Positions 56,787 through 64,000 of a stretch of DNA of 64,000 nucleotides are shown in pieces (position 1 is the stretch's first letter; each line of letters opens with the position of its first letter). Origin of the DNA: Sandaracinaceae bacterium (GTDB taxonomy: Bacteria; Myxococcota_A; Polyangia; Polyangiales; Sandaracinaceae). The stretch lies in contig JACKEC010000039.1 of NCBI GenBank assembly GCA_020633195.1, forward strand, positions 1-64,000, in the 5' to 3' direction. The translations under genes and the position numbers were made by a program. The notes beneath the pieces are model-generated. The model did not search any database. It saw only the letters and a program-made list of their open reading frames with translations, and was not told where the DNA came from.

Positions 56787-57821
56787 TCAGGGGACCTGGA
56801 TCACGCCCGTCACCATGCGCGTGTGCAGCTGCACGCCCGGGTCGAAGCGGCTCGCGAGCCGCGGCTCGACCGACCAGAGATCGATGGCCCACACGATCCG
56901 GTGGCCCGAGTCCGGGATGCGCAGCTCGACGCGCCGCTCGCCCTGGCCGGGAGGGGGCACGCGCTGGTCCTCGGCCGGCGTCCAGACGCCCTGGTCGATG
57001 TCGAAGCGGCGCCAGAGCAGCTCGGAAGCCGCGTTGTCCGGGCGCCCCTCGACCCACGCCCGCACCTCGAGGCGCCGGAAGACGTCCCCGGTGGGCACCG
57101 AGTGCCCGACGTCGTGCGCGCGGAGGCGCAAGACGACGTCCGTGCTCCACCCGTCGCGCGCGGCGCTCGCCTCGACGAGCAGGGCGCGCGCGAGGAGCGC
57201 CTCGTCGCGGTGGCCGAGGAAGCGATGGTCCGTGTGCCCGTCCTGGTGGGGGGCGTGGCAACCGACGCACCCCTCGTCCTGGCCGCTCGCCTCCCACTCG
57301 CGCACGGTGTCCTGCATCGGCACGCCCGGGTTGCGGGGGAAGTCGAACTGGTGGCACGTGCGGCAGAGCCCCACCGCCGCGCGGTCGGGGTCGGCGACGC
57401 TCGGGTGCGGCGCGTCGCCGCTCACACGCGCCGCGTTTACGACGCCCCCGCGCAGGTGGCACGTCGCGCAGTCGACGCCGACCGCGGCGAGCTCCGGCTC
57501 CGCCGCCACGTCGCGCGCCCGCGGCGCGTGGCAGTCGGTGCAGAACGGGTCGCCGGAGTGCTCCTGAAGAAACAGGGGGTCGCGCGCCGCGGCGGCGTGC
57601 GCCGAGCCGCGCCACTCGTCGGCGTGGCGCGGGTGGCAGGCCGCGCAGGCGACGACCTCGGCGCCGTCGAGGCCCTCGGGGGCGTCGCCGAAGTCGAGCA
57701 CGCCGAACGCCGTCGCGTGCCCCGGCGGTTCCTCGATCGGGGCGGGCGCGCCCCCGTCGTCGGGGGGCGGGGGGCTGCAGCCGACCGCGAGGGCGATCAG
57801 GAGGCGAGGCCAGCCGTGCAC
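56787..57821 (-). CDS. Five-haem cytochrome c (NapC/c554-like) lipoprotein
   Basis: A 344-residue lipoprotein (LLIALAVGCS). Five CxxCH motifs are visible: CAACH (in VACAACHPRHADEW), CTDCH, CATCH, CRTCH and CVGCH, all in the N-terminal two-thirds (up to about residue 195), with extra His that may serve as distal ligands (GSAHAAAARD; HPSVADP). The organisation resembles cytochrome c554/multihaem carriers. The C-terminal third (VVLRLRAHDVGHSVPTGDVFRRLEVRAWV) has a beta-sandwich look with GHSVPTG, a motif typical of multihaem oxidoreductases' C-terminal domain. Probable role in periplasmic or extracellular electron transfer. GTG start at 57821; divergent from the esterase-like gene. Confidence 0.88.
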   Translation of the reverse strand: MHGWPRLLIALAVGCSPPPPDDGGAPAPIEEPPGHATAFGVLDFGDAPEGLDGAEVVACAACHPRHADEWRGSAHAAAARDPLFLQEHSGDPFCTDCHAPRARDVAAEPELAAVGVDCATCHLRGGVVNAARVSGDAPHPSVADPDRAAVGLCRTCHQFDFPRNPGVPMQDTVREWEASGQDEGCVGCHAPHQDGHTDHRFLGHRDEALLARALLVEASAARDGWSTDVVLRLRAHDVGHSVPTGDVFRRLEVRAWVEGRPDNAASELLWRRFDIDQGVWTPAEDQRVPPPGQGERRVELRIPDSGHRIVWAIDLWSVEPRLASRFDPGVQLHTRMVTGVIQVP

Positions 57822-57915
57822 CTCGTCAGGGTAGCCCGAGGGGGGCGACGCGCGATTCTCTTCGCGCGTCGGGCTCGCGCATCGTAAATTACCCGCTCGT
57901 CACCGCTCGGAGGTT

Positions 57916-58872
57916 GTGCGGTTGAGGTCCTACGGGTTTCGGATCGGTACGGGCTTCGTCGTCCTGGCGGCGCTGACCTCGCTCGCCTTCGGGCCGGGCT
58001 CGGTGCGGATGCGCGCGCGCGCGGTGCAGCACTGCGTCGCGCCGCCCCCGCGTCACGCGGCGCACGTGCAGCGGATGCGCTTCGCCGGCTCGGGGCGGAG
58101 CGCGCTCGCGCTCGACCTCATGGTCCCCGCGGGGCCGGGCCCGCACCCGCTCGTGGTGCTGGTGCACGGCGGCGCGTGGAGGCGAGGGCGCCGCGGCTAC
58201 ATGTCGAGCACGATGCGCGCGTTCGCGGCGCAGGGCTACGCGGCCGCGACGGTGGACTATCGCCTCGTCGACGGTCACCGCACCGTGTTCCCCGGCCCGG
58301 TCTCCGACGTGCGCTGCGCGGTCCGCACGCTGCGCGCCCGCGCGGGTGAGCTCGGCCTCGATCCCCACCGCTTCGCGGCGGTCGGGTTCTCGGCCGGCGG
58401 GCACCTCGTCGCGATGCTCGGGACCGCGTCCGACCGGTCCGAGCTCGACGACGGCACCTGCCCGATCCGCGAGGGCTCGGCCGCGGTGCAGTCGGTGGCG
58501 AGCTTCTACGGCCCCTACGACCTGCGGCCCCCGGCGCGCGTCGGGCCCGGCGCGGACCAGGCGATCCGGGCGCTCCTCGGCGTGAGCCGGCAGCGCGATC
58601 CGCTCCGCGCGGCGCTCGCGTCGCCCATCGCGCACGTCGACTCGAGCGACCCGCCGATGCTGCTCGTGCACGGCGTCCGCGACCGCATCGTCGAGGTGGA
58701 CCAGAGCCGCCAGATGGGGCGCGCCCTCGCGGCGGCCGGCGTCCGCGTGGAGAGCCTCGAGCTGCCGCGTCATCAGCACGGCTTCGGGGTGTTCCCGCGG
58801 CGCGTGACCGACGACGAGCAGGTCGCGTGCTCGACGCTGTCGTTCCTGCGCGAGACCCTCCCTCACCGCTGA
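57916..58872 (+). CDS. Alpha/beta hydrolase (esterase/acetylxylan-esterase-like)
   Basis: A 318-residue protein with a membrane-anchor-like N-terminus (GTGFVVLAALTSLAFGPG). The hydrolase fold is clear: oxyanion-hole HGGAWRRGRRG, a nucleophile elbow VGFSAGGHL (GxSxGG), an Asp in VHGVRDRIVEVDQS, and a late His in LPRHQHGFGVF. This HGGxW plus GxSAGG set marks the BD-FAE/hormone-sensitive-lipase-like esterases, which hydrolyse ester groups on carbohydrates or small molecules. All three catalytic residues are present. GTG start at 57916 directly before the hydrophobic segment. It is followed by a hairpin and a hypothetical gene in the same direction. Confidence 0.88.
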   Translation: MRLRSYGFRIGTGFVVLAALTSLAFGPGSVRMRARAVQHCVAPPPRHAAHVQRMRFAGSGRSALALDLMVPAGPGPHPLVVLVHGGAWRRGRRGYMSSTMRAFAAQGYAAATVDYRLVDGHRTVFPGPVSDVRCAVRTLRARAGELGLDPHRFAAVGFSAGGHLVAMLGTASDRSELDDGTCPIREGSAAVQSVASFYGPYDLRPPARVGPGADQAIRALLGVSRQRDPLRAALASPIAHVDSSDPPMLLVHGVRDRIVEVDQSRQMGRALAAAGVRVESLELPRHQHGFGVFPRRVTDDEQVACSTLSFLRETLPHR

Positions 58873-58886
58873 TCGCCTTTGGCGAT
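58872..58886 (+). terminator. Short hairpin after the esterase gene, sequence shared with 32604-32618
   Basis: ATCGCC / GGCGAT with a TTT loop, followed by ATCCTCTCCG. It starts at the last base of the stop codon. The similar hairpin-plus-CTCTCCG sequence at 32604-32625 suggests a repeated gene-end element, but no strong T-tract follows. Confidence 0.4.
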
Positions 58887-58897
58887 ATCCTCTCCGC

Positions 58898-59809
58898 GTG
58901 AGCTCGTGGGCGAAGCGGCTCGGCGTCGCGGGGAGCCTGATCGGCCTCCTCGCCGGCGGCGGCTGGCTCGGCGTGGACCTCACGCTCTCGACCCTCGCCG
59001 GCGGCGCGCTCGCGTCCCGCGGGATGCACTGCGAGCCCCTCGACGTCGGCTTCGCGCTCGACGGATCGCGCGCGGACCTCGGCCCCACGACGTGCACCTT
59101 CGAGCGCGGCAACGTCGACGAGCTCCGGCTCACCGGCGGCGGCCACGCCGACCTCGACTCGGAGCGGCGGGTGACGCGCGTCGAGGTGAGCGGCCTCGAG
59201 CTCGACCTGAACGAGGATCCGCCCCGCGACATGATCTCCGGCCTCGTGCAGGCGGGGCAGGTGCCCGACCGGCTGCAGGCGTCGATGCGCTCGCTCGCCG
59301 AGCTCGCCGCGCGCGACGACGTGCCCGACCTCGCGGTGCGCCGGATCCTGCTGCGCCGCGGCACCCGCTTCGTCACGTTCCGCCGCGTGAGCATCGAGCA
59401 CGACGGCGACGGGCTCACGGTCCGGGTCGCCGAGGCGGCTCCCCCTCCAATGGGCAGCGAGCGTTTCCGCATCGCGGGGCGGATGGTGGACCTCGAGGTC
59501 CGCGCGAGCCCCGCCGCCGTGAGCGTCTCCGGGCGGATGGAGATCGAGGCGACCCTCGGCCGGCGCGAGATCGAGGAGGCGGTCCCGTTCTCGCTCCGGG
59601 GCGCGGGGCTCGACACCGAGGCGGCGTCGTTCACCGCCGAGGTCGAGCTGACCGAGAACCTGCGCCGCCTCCGGGAGCGCCACGAGCGGCGCGTCGCCGA
59701 GCAGGCCGCCGCGGCCGCCGCGCCTCCGGAGCCGCCCCTCGACGAGCGCATCCACGGCCTCCGCGAGTCGCTCCAGGAGACGCTCGACTCCATGCGCGAC
59801 GGCAGTTGA
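58898..59809 (+). CDS. Single-pass membrane protein of unknown function
   Basis: A 303-residue protein (GTG start 58898) with one N-terminal hydrophobic helix (RLGVAGSLIGLLAGGGWLGVDLTLS) and a long extracytoplasmic beta-rich domain with repeating patterns (VDELRLTGGGHADLDSERRVTRVEVSGLELDL; GRMVDLEVRASPAAVSVSGRMEIEA) reminiscent of AsmA-type or lipid-transfer proteins. The C-terminus is a charged coiled-coil-like helix (LRRLRERHERRVAEQAAAAAA; LRESLQETLDS). No family recognised with confidence. Lies 25 bp after the esterase gene; the hairpin in that gap may only partly separate them. Convergent with the Tat-signal gene, 1 bp apart. Confidence 0.7.
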   Translation: MSSWAKRLGVAGSLIGLLAGGGWLGVDLTLSTLAGGALASRGMHCEPLDVGFALDGSRADLGPTTCTFERGNVDELRLTGGGHADLDSERRVTRVEVSGLELDLNEDPPRDMISGLVQAGQVPDRLQASMRSLAELAARDDVPDLAVRRILLRRGTRFVTFRRVSIEHDGDGLTVRVAEAAPPPMGSERFRIAGRMVDLEVRASPAAVSVSGRMEIEATLGRREIEEAVPFSLRGAGLDTEAASFTAEVELTENLRRLRERHERRVAEQAAAAAAPPEPPLDERIHGLRESLQETLDSMRDGS

Positions 59810-59810
59810 T

Positions 59811-60431
59811 TCAGCAGATGGTGACCGTGCGATCGGAGGCGCCCGAGACGCGCCAGCGCTCGTCGACCGGATCGATGAAGAGCATGTGCGAGTGGCCGTC
59901 GACCTCGGTGGTGGTCAGGGTGACCCGCTCGCCGCGCGCGAGCCGGCCGAGGTCCGCGGAGCTCACGGTGAAGCGGTGGATGTTGCCGCCGTGGCCGTGC
60001 CAGAACTCGAGGTCGAGGGTCGCGCCGGCGACGACCTGATCGACGGTGATGACGCCGGTGGTCGGCCCGTAGCTGCCGTCGAAGTAGAGCGCCTGCGCGT
60101 TCGTGTCGTGCAGCGAGACGGTGCGCGGGGAGCCGCCGGGGCACGGGCCGGCGTCCACGCTCGGGGTCCCCGCGTCGACGCCGGGGTCCGGCGGGCGCCC
60201 GGCGTCGTGGCCCGCGGGCGGCGGGCCCGAGCCGGCGTCGTAGGGGCCGGGCGGCTGTCCCGCGCCGGCGTCGGCGAAGTTGGCGCCGCCGTCGGTCGGG
60301 CTCGCGCCGGCGTCGTAGCCGCGCGGTCGAGGGCCGTCGCGGTCCGTGTAGAGCCGCCCGTCGCAGGCGCCGTAGGCGAGGGTGCCCACGCCGGCGGCGC
60401 CGAGGCGGAGGAGGAACGTCCGGCGTCGCAT
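59811..60431 (-). CDS. Tat-exported protein with Asp/Gly linker
   Basis: A 206-residue protein starting MRRRTFLLRLGAAGVGTLAYGAC: the RRRTFL twin-Arg motif and the hydrophobic stretch fit a Tat signal, with a Cys (GACDG) that may make it a Tat lipoprotein. A Pro/Gly/Asp/Ala linker (about residues 30-95) leads to a small beta domain with DTNAQALYFDGSYGPTTGVITVDQV, HGHGGNIHRFTVSS and EVDGHSHMLFIDPVDERWRV, rich in His (HGHGG; HSH) and possibly metal-binding, resembling small periplasmic cupredoxin- or copper-binding modules. The start overlaps the stop of the upstream haem lipoprotein gene by 1 bp, so both are translated together. Confidence 0.75.
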   Translation of the reverse strand: MRRRTFLLRLGAAGVGTLAYGACDGRLYTDRDGPRPRGYDAGASPTDGGANFADAGAGQPPGPYDAGSGPPPAGHDAGRPPDPGVDAGTPSVDAGPCPGGSPRTVSLHDTNAQALYFDGSYGPTTGVITVDQVVAGATLDLEFWHGHGGNIHRFTVSSADLGRLARGERVTLTTTEVDGHSHMLFIDPVDERWRVSGASDRTVTIC

Positions 60432-61900
60432 CAGTACTCGTAGTCCTTCCAGGCGCGCGGGATGGACCGGTAGAGCGAGTCCGGGTGGCGCGAACGATCG
60501 AGGCGCACGAGGACGCCGGCGCTCACGAAGTCGGCGCGCATCTCGCGGTTGTCGTAGTTGAACTCGCGGACCCGCCCCGAGCTCGTGTCCACGAAGCGCC
60601 CGGTGGCGAAGGGGTGCCAGGAGAACGCCTCGTCCTCGCCCCACAGCTCACCGTACGCGAGGATGTTGTCGTACCAGTCGCGGAACGGGCGGCCCGCGTC
60701 GCGGTGGCAGCGCGAGCAGGTCTCCTCGTCCACCGACAGGAAGCCGGCGGCGTAGTCGCGCGGCACGATCTGGAACTCGGCGTCGGTGGTCGCCGCCCAG
60801 GTCCGCAAGGAGCCTTGCTCCTTCCAGGCGACGCCCCGCGCGGAGACGAACGGGGTCGTGCGCAGCAGCTCGCGCAGGATCGAGTCGTCGGCGAGGCCCG
60901 GGAGCACGTCCTCGGCGCCGTCCATGGCGGGGAACGCGCCCGGGAAGTGGGTCGCCGAGAGCTGCGCGCTCCGCAGCGTGCCGGGGTCGCGGAGGTGCGC
61001 GACGAGCGCGTCGATCTCCGAGGACGAGCTCCACTCGGCGCGGTCCGTGCGGACCCGCTCGAGCGCGTCGGCGAGGTCGGTCGCGCGCGGGAAGGGCCGG
61101 TAGACGTCGACGCGCCAGGCGTCGATCTCGCGCACGCGGGTGCGGATCTCGAAGCACCAGCGCTCGCCGCGCTCGTCGATGAGGAAGAGCATCTCGCCGA
61201 GCACGGTGCCGACGGGGAAGAGCCACTCGACGCGGTGGGTGTAGCCGTTGGGATCGCGCTGCCAGTACACGACCGGTCGCAGCGCGCCGGCCTCGTCCCG
61301 CGGGAGCTGCCAGAAGTCGACGGGCACGACGTCGCGCTCGTGCGAGCCGGTCGGCCGCCCGAAGGGGAAGTGGAAGACGCCGAACTCGATGAAGATCTGG
61401 CCGTGGCCGCCGGGCACCGCCAGGTTGATCAGGCCCGGGTCGATGGTGTTCGGCCGCATCCCGATCGGGGTGACCACGTTGTCGCCGAACGAGTCCTGGT
61501 AGCCCGGGACGATCGACTGGTGGTCGTAGAACATCGTGTCGGCGCTCTCGAGGACCGAGAGGAGCCACGCATCGCCGACGTGCGGCGCGCGGGCCGCCAC
61601 CTGGCCGAGCTGGTCGCGCGGCATGATGTCGACGGGGCGCGCCGCGTCGAGGGGGATGCTCGCCATGCGGCCGACCGCCGCGGGCGGCGGCCCACCGCCT
61701 CCGCCGTCGATCCCGGGCGGCGGGGTACCTCCGTCCTGACCGGGGACCGGCGGGGTCGGCGTGGGCGGCGTCCCCGCTTGTCCGTCGAGCAGCTCGACGC
61801 GCGGACCTGCGTCCACGGGGTTTCCGTCCGCGCCGGTCTGCTCCAGCACTCCCGTACACCCGACGCTCGAGAGCGCCGCGACCATCACCAGCCAACGCAT
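60431..61900 (-). CDS. Single-haem lipoprotein, partner of the Tat protein
   Basis: A 489-residue lipoprotein (VMVAALSSVGCTG). After a Pro/Gly linker it has a large domain with many aromatic and acidic residues (DTMFYDHQSIVPGYQDSFGDN; GQIFIEFGVFHFPFG; RPVVYWQRDPNGYTHRVEW; WCFEIRTRVREIDAW) and one c-type haem motif, CSRCH (in EETCSRCHRDAGRPFRDWYDN), near residue 430. No second CxxCH. The rest is not recognised. Its overlap with the His-rich Tat protein suggests a two-protein redox or metal-handling unit in the periplasm (inference). The start is ATG 61900, directly before the signal peptide. Confidence 0.78.
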   Translation of the reverse strand: MRWLVMVAALSSVGCTGVLEQTGADGNPVDAGPRVELLDGQAGTPPTPTPPVPGQDGGTPPPGIDGGGGGPPPAAVGRMASIPLDAARPVDIMPRDQLGQVAARAPHVGDAWLLSVLESADTMFYDHQSIVPGYQDSFGDNVVTPIGMRPNTIDPGLINLAVPGGHGQIFIEFGVFHFPFGRPTGSHERDVVPVDFWQLPRDEAGALRPVVYWQRDPNGYTHRVEWLFPVGTVLGEMLFLIDERGERWCFEIRTRVREIDAWRVDVYRPFPRATDLADALERVRTDRAEWSSSSEIDALVAHLRDPGTLRSAQLSATHFPGAFPAMDGAEDVLPGLADDSILRELLRTTPFVSARGVAWKEQGSLRTWAATTDAEFQIVPRDYAAGFLSVDEETCSRCHRDAGRPFRDWYDNILAYGELWGEDEAFSWHPFATGRFVDTSSGRVREFNYDNREMRADFVSAGVLVRLDRSRHPDSLYRSIPRAWKDYEY

Positions 61901-62010
61901 GCCGGGCCGCAGCGCAAGCTCCGTACCGGGCCGCCCCGAGTCCGGTCTCGCCTACGGATCCAGCCGCGTTGTCACTCGACGAGGCACACCCCGTCACCTG
62001 CTCGAGGGTG

Positions 62011-62892
62011 TCAGGGCGTCAGGACCGAGCAGTCGAAGATGTTCCGCCCTCGCATCGTCGAGCAGACGCACGCCAGCTCCGGGCGCGTGACGCACGTGCC
62101 CTGCGAGCTGCCCTGAATCTGGAGGCAGCTGTCGGTGAGGGTCGTGCAGGCGATGAAGCCGCACATGTCGCTCGGCGCGCAGACGCCTTGCGTCCGGCCG
62201 CTCGAGGTCCAGCACATGAGCCCGGCGCCGCAGGTGTCGGGCCCCGTCGTCCGGCAGTTGGTGCCGAGGGCGCCGCACGCGCCGGCGTCGAGGCCGATCA
62301 CGACCCCGCCGTCCGTGCCGGCGTCTCGGCTGAGGCCACTGTCGAACATCACGGTGCCGCCCGCGTCGGTGCCGGCGTCCGAGCCCGCGTCGGTGCCGGC
62401 GTCCATTCCGGCGTCGGTGCCCGCGTCGGTGCCCGCGTCGGTGCCCGCATCCGTACCTGCGTCCATGCCGGTGCCTGCGTCGGTGCCGGTGCCTGCGTCC
62501 ATGCCGGTGCCTGCGTCGGTGCCGGTGCCTGCGTCGGTGCCGGTGCCTGCGTCGGAGCCCGTGCCTGCGTCGGAGCCCGTGCCTGCGTCGGTGTCGGCGC
62601 CCGCGTCGGTGTCGGTGCCCGCGTCGGTGTCGGTGCCCGCGTCCGTGTCGGCGCCCGCGTCGGTGTCGGTGCCCGCGTCCGTGTCGGGGCCCGCGTCGCC
62701 GATGTCGCCCGCGTCGCCGACGTCGCCCGCGTCGCCCGCGGCCGCGTCCGCGCTGCCGCCGTCGCTCACGGCCGCGTCGGTGCCGGTGCCCGCGTCGAGG
62801 CCCCCACCGTCATCGATCATGGTCTCGCCCGAGCAGCCTGCGACCACCAGGACCAGCGCCACCCACGCGCGACCCAGCCAACGAAATGCCAT
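62011..62892 (-). CDS. Lipoprotein with long Asp-Ala-Gly-Thr repeat and Cys-rich end
   Basis: A 293-residue lipoprotein. ATG at 62892 is preceded by GGAGG with a 6-base spacer, so an in-frame GTG two codons upstream is not used. Signal peptide ends in VLVVAGCSG. About 130 residues of TDAG/GTDAG repeats follow (codons GTGCCGGCGTCG and GTCGGTGCC in varied forms, on the plus strand), then a compact domain with ten or more Cys (ACGALGTNCRTT; TCGAGLMCW; MCGFIACTTLTDSC; CVTRPELACVCSTM) that is probably disulfide-rich and surface exposed. The repeat number is likely to vary among strains. Role unknown; the linker type is shared by several lipoproteins in this window. Confidence 0.8.
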   Translation of the reverse strand: MAFRWLGRAWVALVLVVAGCSGETMIDDGGGLDAGTGTDAAVSDGGSADAAAGDAGDVGDAGDIGDAGPDTDAGTDTDAGADTDAGTDTDAGTDTDAGADTDAGTGSDAGTGSDAGTGTDAGTGTDAGTGMDAGTGTDAGTGMDAGTDAGTDAGTDAGTDAGMDAGTDAGSDAGTDAGGTVMFDSGLSRDAGTDGGVVIGLDAGACGALGTNCRTTGPDTCGAGLMCWTSSGRTQGVCAPSDMCGFIACTTLTDSCLQIQGSSQGTCVTRPELACVCSTMRGRNIFDCSVLTP

Positions 62893-63025
62893 GTGCACCC
62901 TCCGCCTAGAGCCTACCTCCGCTCGGCGTGAGGGATCACGGGGGGATCACGGGGGACGATCTTCTTCGGTTTCTTCTTCGAAGCGGGTTCGCTGACGAAA
63001 CTGAAGAGGATCGTCCCTGCGACGC

Positions 63026-63083
63026 GGGCACGGGCACGGGCACGGGCACGGGCTTTAGCCGTGCGCTTTGCGCACGGCTAAAG
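63026..63083. repeat. Hairpin plus GTGCCC-hexamer element, copy C
   Basis: Four GGGCAC units (63026-63049), GGGC, then a perfect 14-bp hairpin with a 3-nt loop (arms 63053-63066 and 63070-63083). On the minus strand it reads stop codon, hairpin, (GTGCCC)4. As in copy B, the TAG stop of the universal stress protein gene (63078-63080) is inside the 5' arm, 3 nt after its start. Confidence 0.85.
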
Positions 63084-63671
63084 GAGACCCGCGATGTGCT
63101 TGCCTCGGCCGCCGAAGGAGACGTGCTCGGCGCGGTGGAAGCCCTCGGAGAGGGACTCGCCGGGGCGCGGCGCGTCGGCCTTGTCGGAGCGCTTCAGACC
63201 TTCGAAGCGCTTCTCGCGGGCGACGAGGACGGGGAGGCAGGAGATCTCCATCAGGTGCTGCGCCACGGATCCGAGCAGGAGCTTCTTCAGGCCCGTCCGC
63301 GCGTGCGTGCCCACGACGAGCAGGTCTCCGTCGTAGTCCACCGCGACCTGGTGCAGCTCGTCGGCGGGGTCGCCGACGCGGACGTGGAAGTGCACGTTCT
63401 GCTCCCAGATCTCGTCGGGGAAGATGGCCTCGCAGATGTTGTGCACGCGGACTTGCAGGTTGTCGGCCGCGTCCGCCATCTTGCGCTCGACCTTGGCGAG
63501 CTCGGTCGCGCTGTGGCTGTCGCCGGTCAGCTTGACCACGTGGACGGCGTGCAGCTCGTCGTTGGGGTGCTCGCGCACCAGACGGAGGGCATCGGCCAGG
63601 GCGTCGTCTCCGGTCTTCTCGAAGTCCACGCCGACGACGATCTTGTAGGGGGCTCGCGCAGTCTCGCTCAT
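63078..63671 (-). CDS. Universal stress protein family protein
   Basis: A 197-residue protein starting MSETARAPYKIVVGVDFEKTGDDAL, the usual first strand and Asp of the Usp fold. A VVGTHARTGLKKLLLGSVAQHLM segment carries the ATP-binding element, normally G-x2-G-x9-G-(S/T); here the second Gly is Ala (GTHA) while the GS is kept, so ATP may bind weakly. An extra middle insertion and a C-terminal 30-residue tail (SDKADAPRPGESLSEGFHRAEHVSF) make it longer than typical 140-residue Usp proteins. It probably helps survival under stress. Starts ATG at 63671; stop lies inside a perfect hairpin followed by GTGCCC units. Confidence 0.9.
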   Translation of the reverse strand: MSETARAPYKIVVGVDFEKTGDDALADALRLVREHPNDELHAVHVVKLTGDSHSATELAKVERKMADAADNLQVRVHNICEAIFPDEIWEQNVHFHVRVGDPADELHQVAVDYDGDLLVVGTHARTGLKKLLLGSVAQHLMEISCLPVLVAREKRFEGLKRSDKADAPRPGESLSEGFHRAEHVSFGGRGKHIAGLL

Positions 63672-63782
63672 GGGACTCTCCTCTATCCGCCCGTCACGTA
63701 CGCCCCCGACGAGGTCGCACAACCCCCTCGTGTTCGGGCAGTGGTGAGGCGGGGCTCGACGGGCTAGCTTGCTCGGCTCGGC

Positions 63783-64000
63783 ATGAACGACCGCCGCGCC
63801 ATCGCTCTGGCCACGCTCGCGCTCTTCGCGACGTGCGGCTGCGAGGAGCAACCCGAGGCCACCGAGGCACCCGTCGAGGTGGCGGCGGCCGCGCCCGAGC
63901 CGGAGGAAGAGGCGGAGCCCGAGGAAGAAGTGGGCCCCCCGCCCGGCGTCGACCACACGATCGGCGAGGGGCAGACGCTCTGGGAGATCACGCGGAGCTA
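63783..64000 (+). CDS. LysM-containing lipoprotein, 3' truncated by window edge
   Basis: The first 72 residues of a gene that runs off the window. A signal peptide with lipobox (LALFATCGC) is followed by a long Glu/Pro-rich acidic linker and, at the edge, GVDHTIGEGQTLWEITRS, which is the opening of a LysM domain (HTVxxGDTLWxIA consensus). LysM binds peptidoglycan, so the full protein is probably an envelope-associated amidase, peptidase or scaffold. The remainder is not visible. Start ATG at 63783. It diverges from the universal stress protein gene. Confidence 0.7.
   Translation, partial: MNDRRAIALATLALFATCGCEEQPEATEAPVEVAAAAPEPEEEAEPEEEVGPPPGVDHTIGEGQTLWEITRS

Noticed and set aside
62928..62965. 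Short direct repeats GGATCACGGGG upstream of the repeat lipoprotein gene
   Set aside because: Only two adjacent copies, too short to call an operator or element.
62135..62995. Plus-strand frame of Pro-Ala-Ser-Val repeats
   Set aside because: It is the antisense shadow of the Asp-Ala-Gly-Thr repeat lipoprotein on the minus strand, which has the signal peptide and RBS.

Overview
The window is a very GC-rich (about 70%) bacterial chromosome segment. It has GTG/TTG starts, many lipoproteins with an Asp/Ala/Gly-rich linker after the lipobox, MYXO-CTERM-like C-termini, several Hanks-type kinases (some fused to AAA/TPR modules), RCC1 and beta-propeller surface proteins, and many small c-type haem lipoproteins. 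Together these point to a myxobacterium (Myxococcota), most likely a Polyangiales/Sandaracinus-like lineage; that placement is inference from gene content.

Layout. 0-4.5 kb: a truncated lytic-transglycosylase-like gene, a secreted gluzincin-type metallopeptidase, a MYXO-CTERM lipoprotein and a frame-broken MYXO-CTERM gene. 4.5-12.5 kb (minus): pbpC (PBP1C) translationally coupled to a bacterial alpha-2-macroglobulin without the thioester motif. 12.6-19.6 kb (mostly minus): two Ser/Thr kinases, a receiver/TPR membrane regulator, a lipoprotein, and one plus-strand Cys-rich repeat lipoprotein of lower GC. 19.7-21.75 kb: no credible protein gene. It holds a cluster of DnaA-box-like 9-mers, a promoter-like sequence, about 1.8 kb dense in hairpins, and a strong intrinsic terminator, best explained as one very large structured non-coding RNA on the plus strand. 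21.8-32.6 kb (plus): haem lipoproteins, an LVIVD-type propeller, Asp-Ala-Gly lipoproteins, two frame-broken RCC1-like genes and an alpha/beta-hydrolase-like lipoprotein. 32.6-45.8 kb: greB, two paralogous propeller lipoproteins, an FHA-EAL protein, a secreted-protein pair, a frame-broken ATPase/TPR/winged-helix regulator, a poly-G-interrupted lipoprotein, a TPR lipoprotein and a diacylglycerol-kinase-family protein. 45.9-47.8 kb: a cytochrome-rhodanese fusion and a four-helix-bundle gene between two hairpin/hexamer repeats. 47.8-56.7 kb (minus): a tightly overlapping cluster of an adhesin-like lipoprotein, an outer-membrane barrel, a kinase-fold lipoprotein and an ADP/ATP-carrier-type transporter, preceded by a kinase-AAA-TPR protein. 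56.8-64 kb: a five-haem cytochrome, an esterase-like protein, Tat and haem lipoproteins, a universal stress protein and a partial LysM lipoprotein.

Three things stand out. First, the giant RNA candidate beside the DnaA-box cluster. Second, a recurrent gene-end element made of a perfect hairpin (two of three times swallowing the stop codon) followed by tandem GTGCCC hexamers. Third, the overlap-linked pair of a lipid-anchored kinase-fold protein and a nucleotide-carrier-family transporter, which could together make an extracytoplasmic phosphorylation system. Six loci contain frame-shifting indels, clustered rather than scattered, while the remaining large genes are intact; this is either local sequence error or very recent decay.
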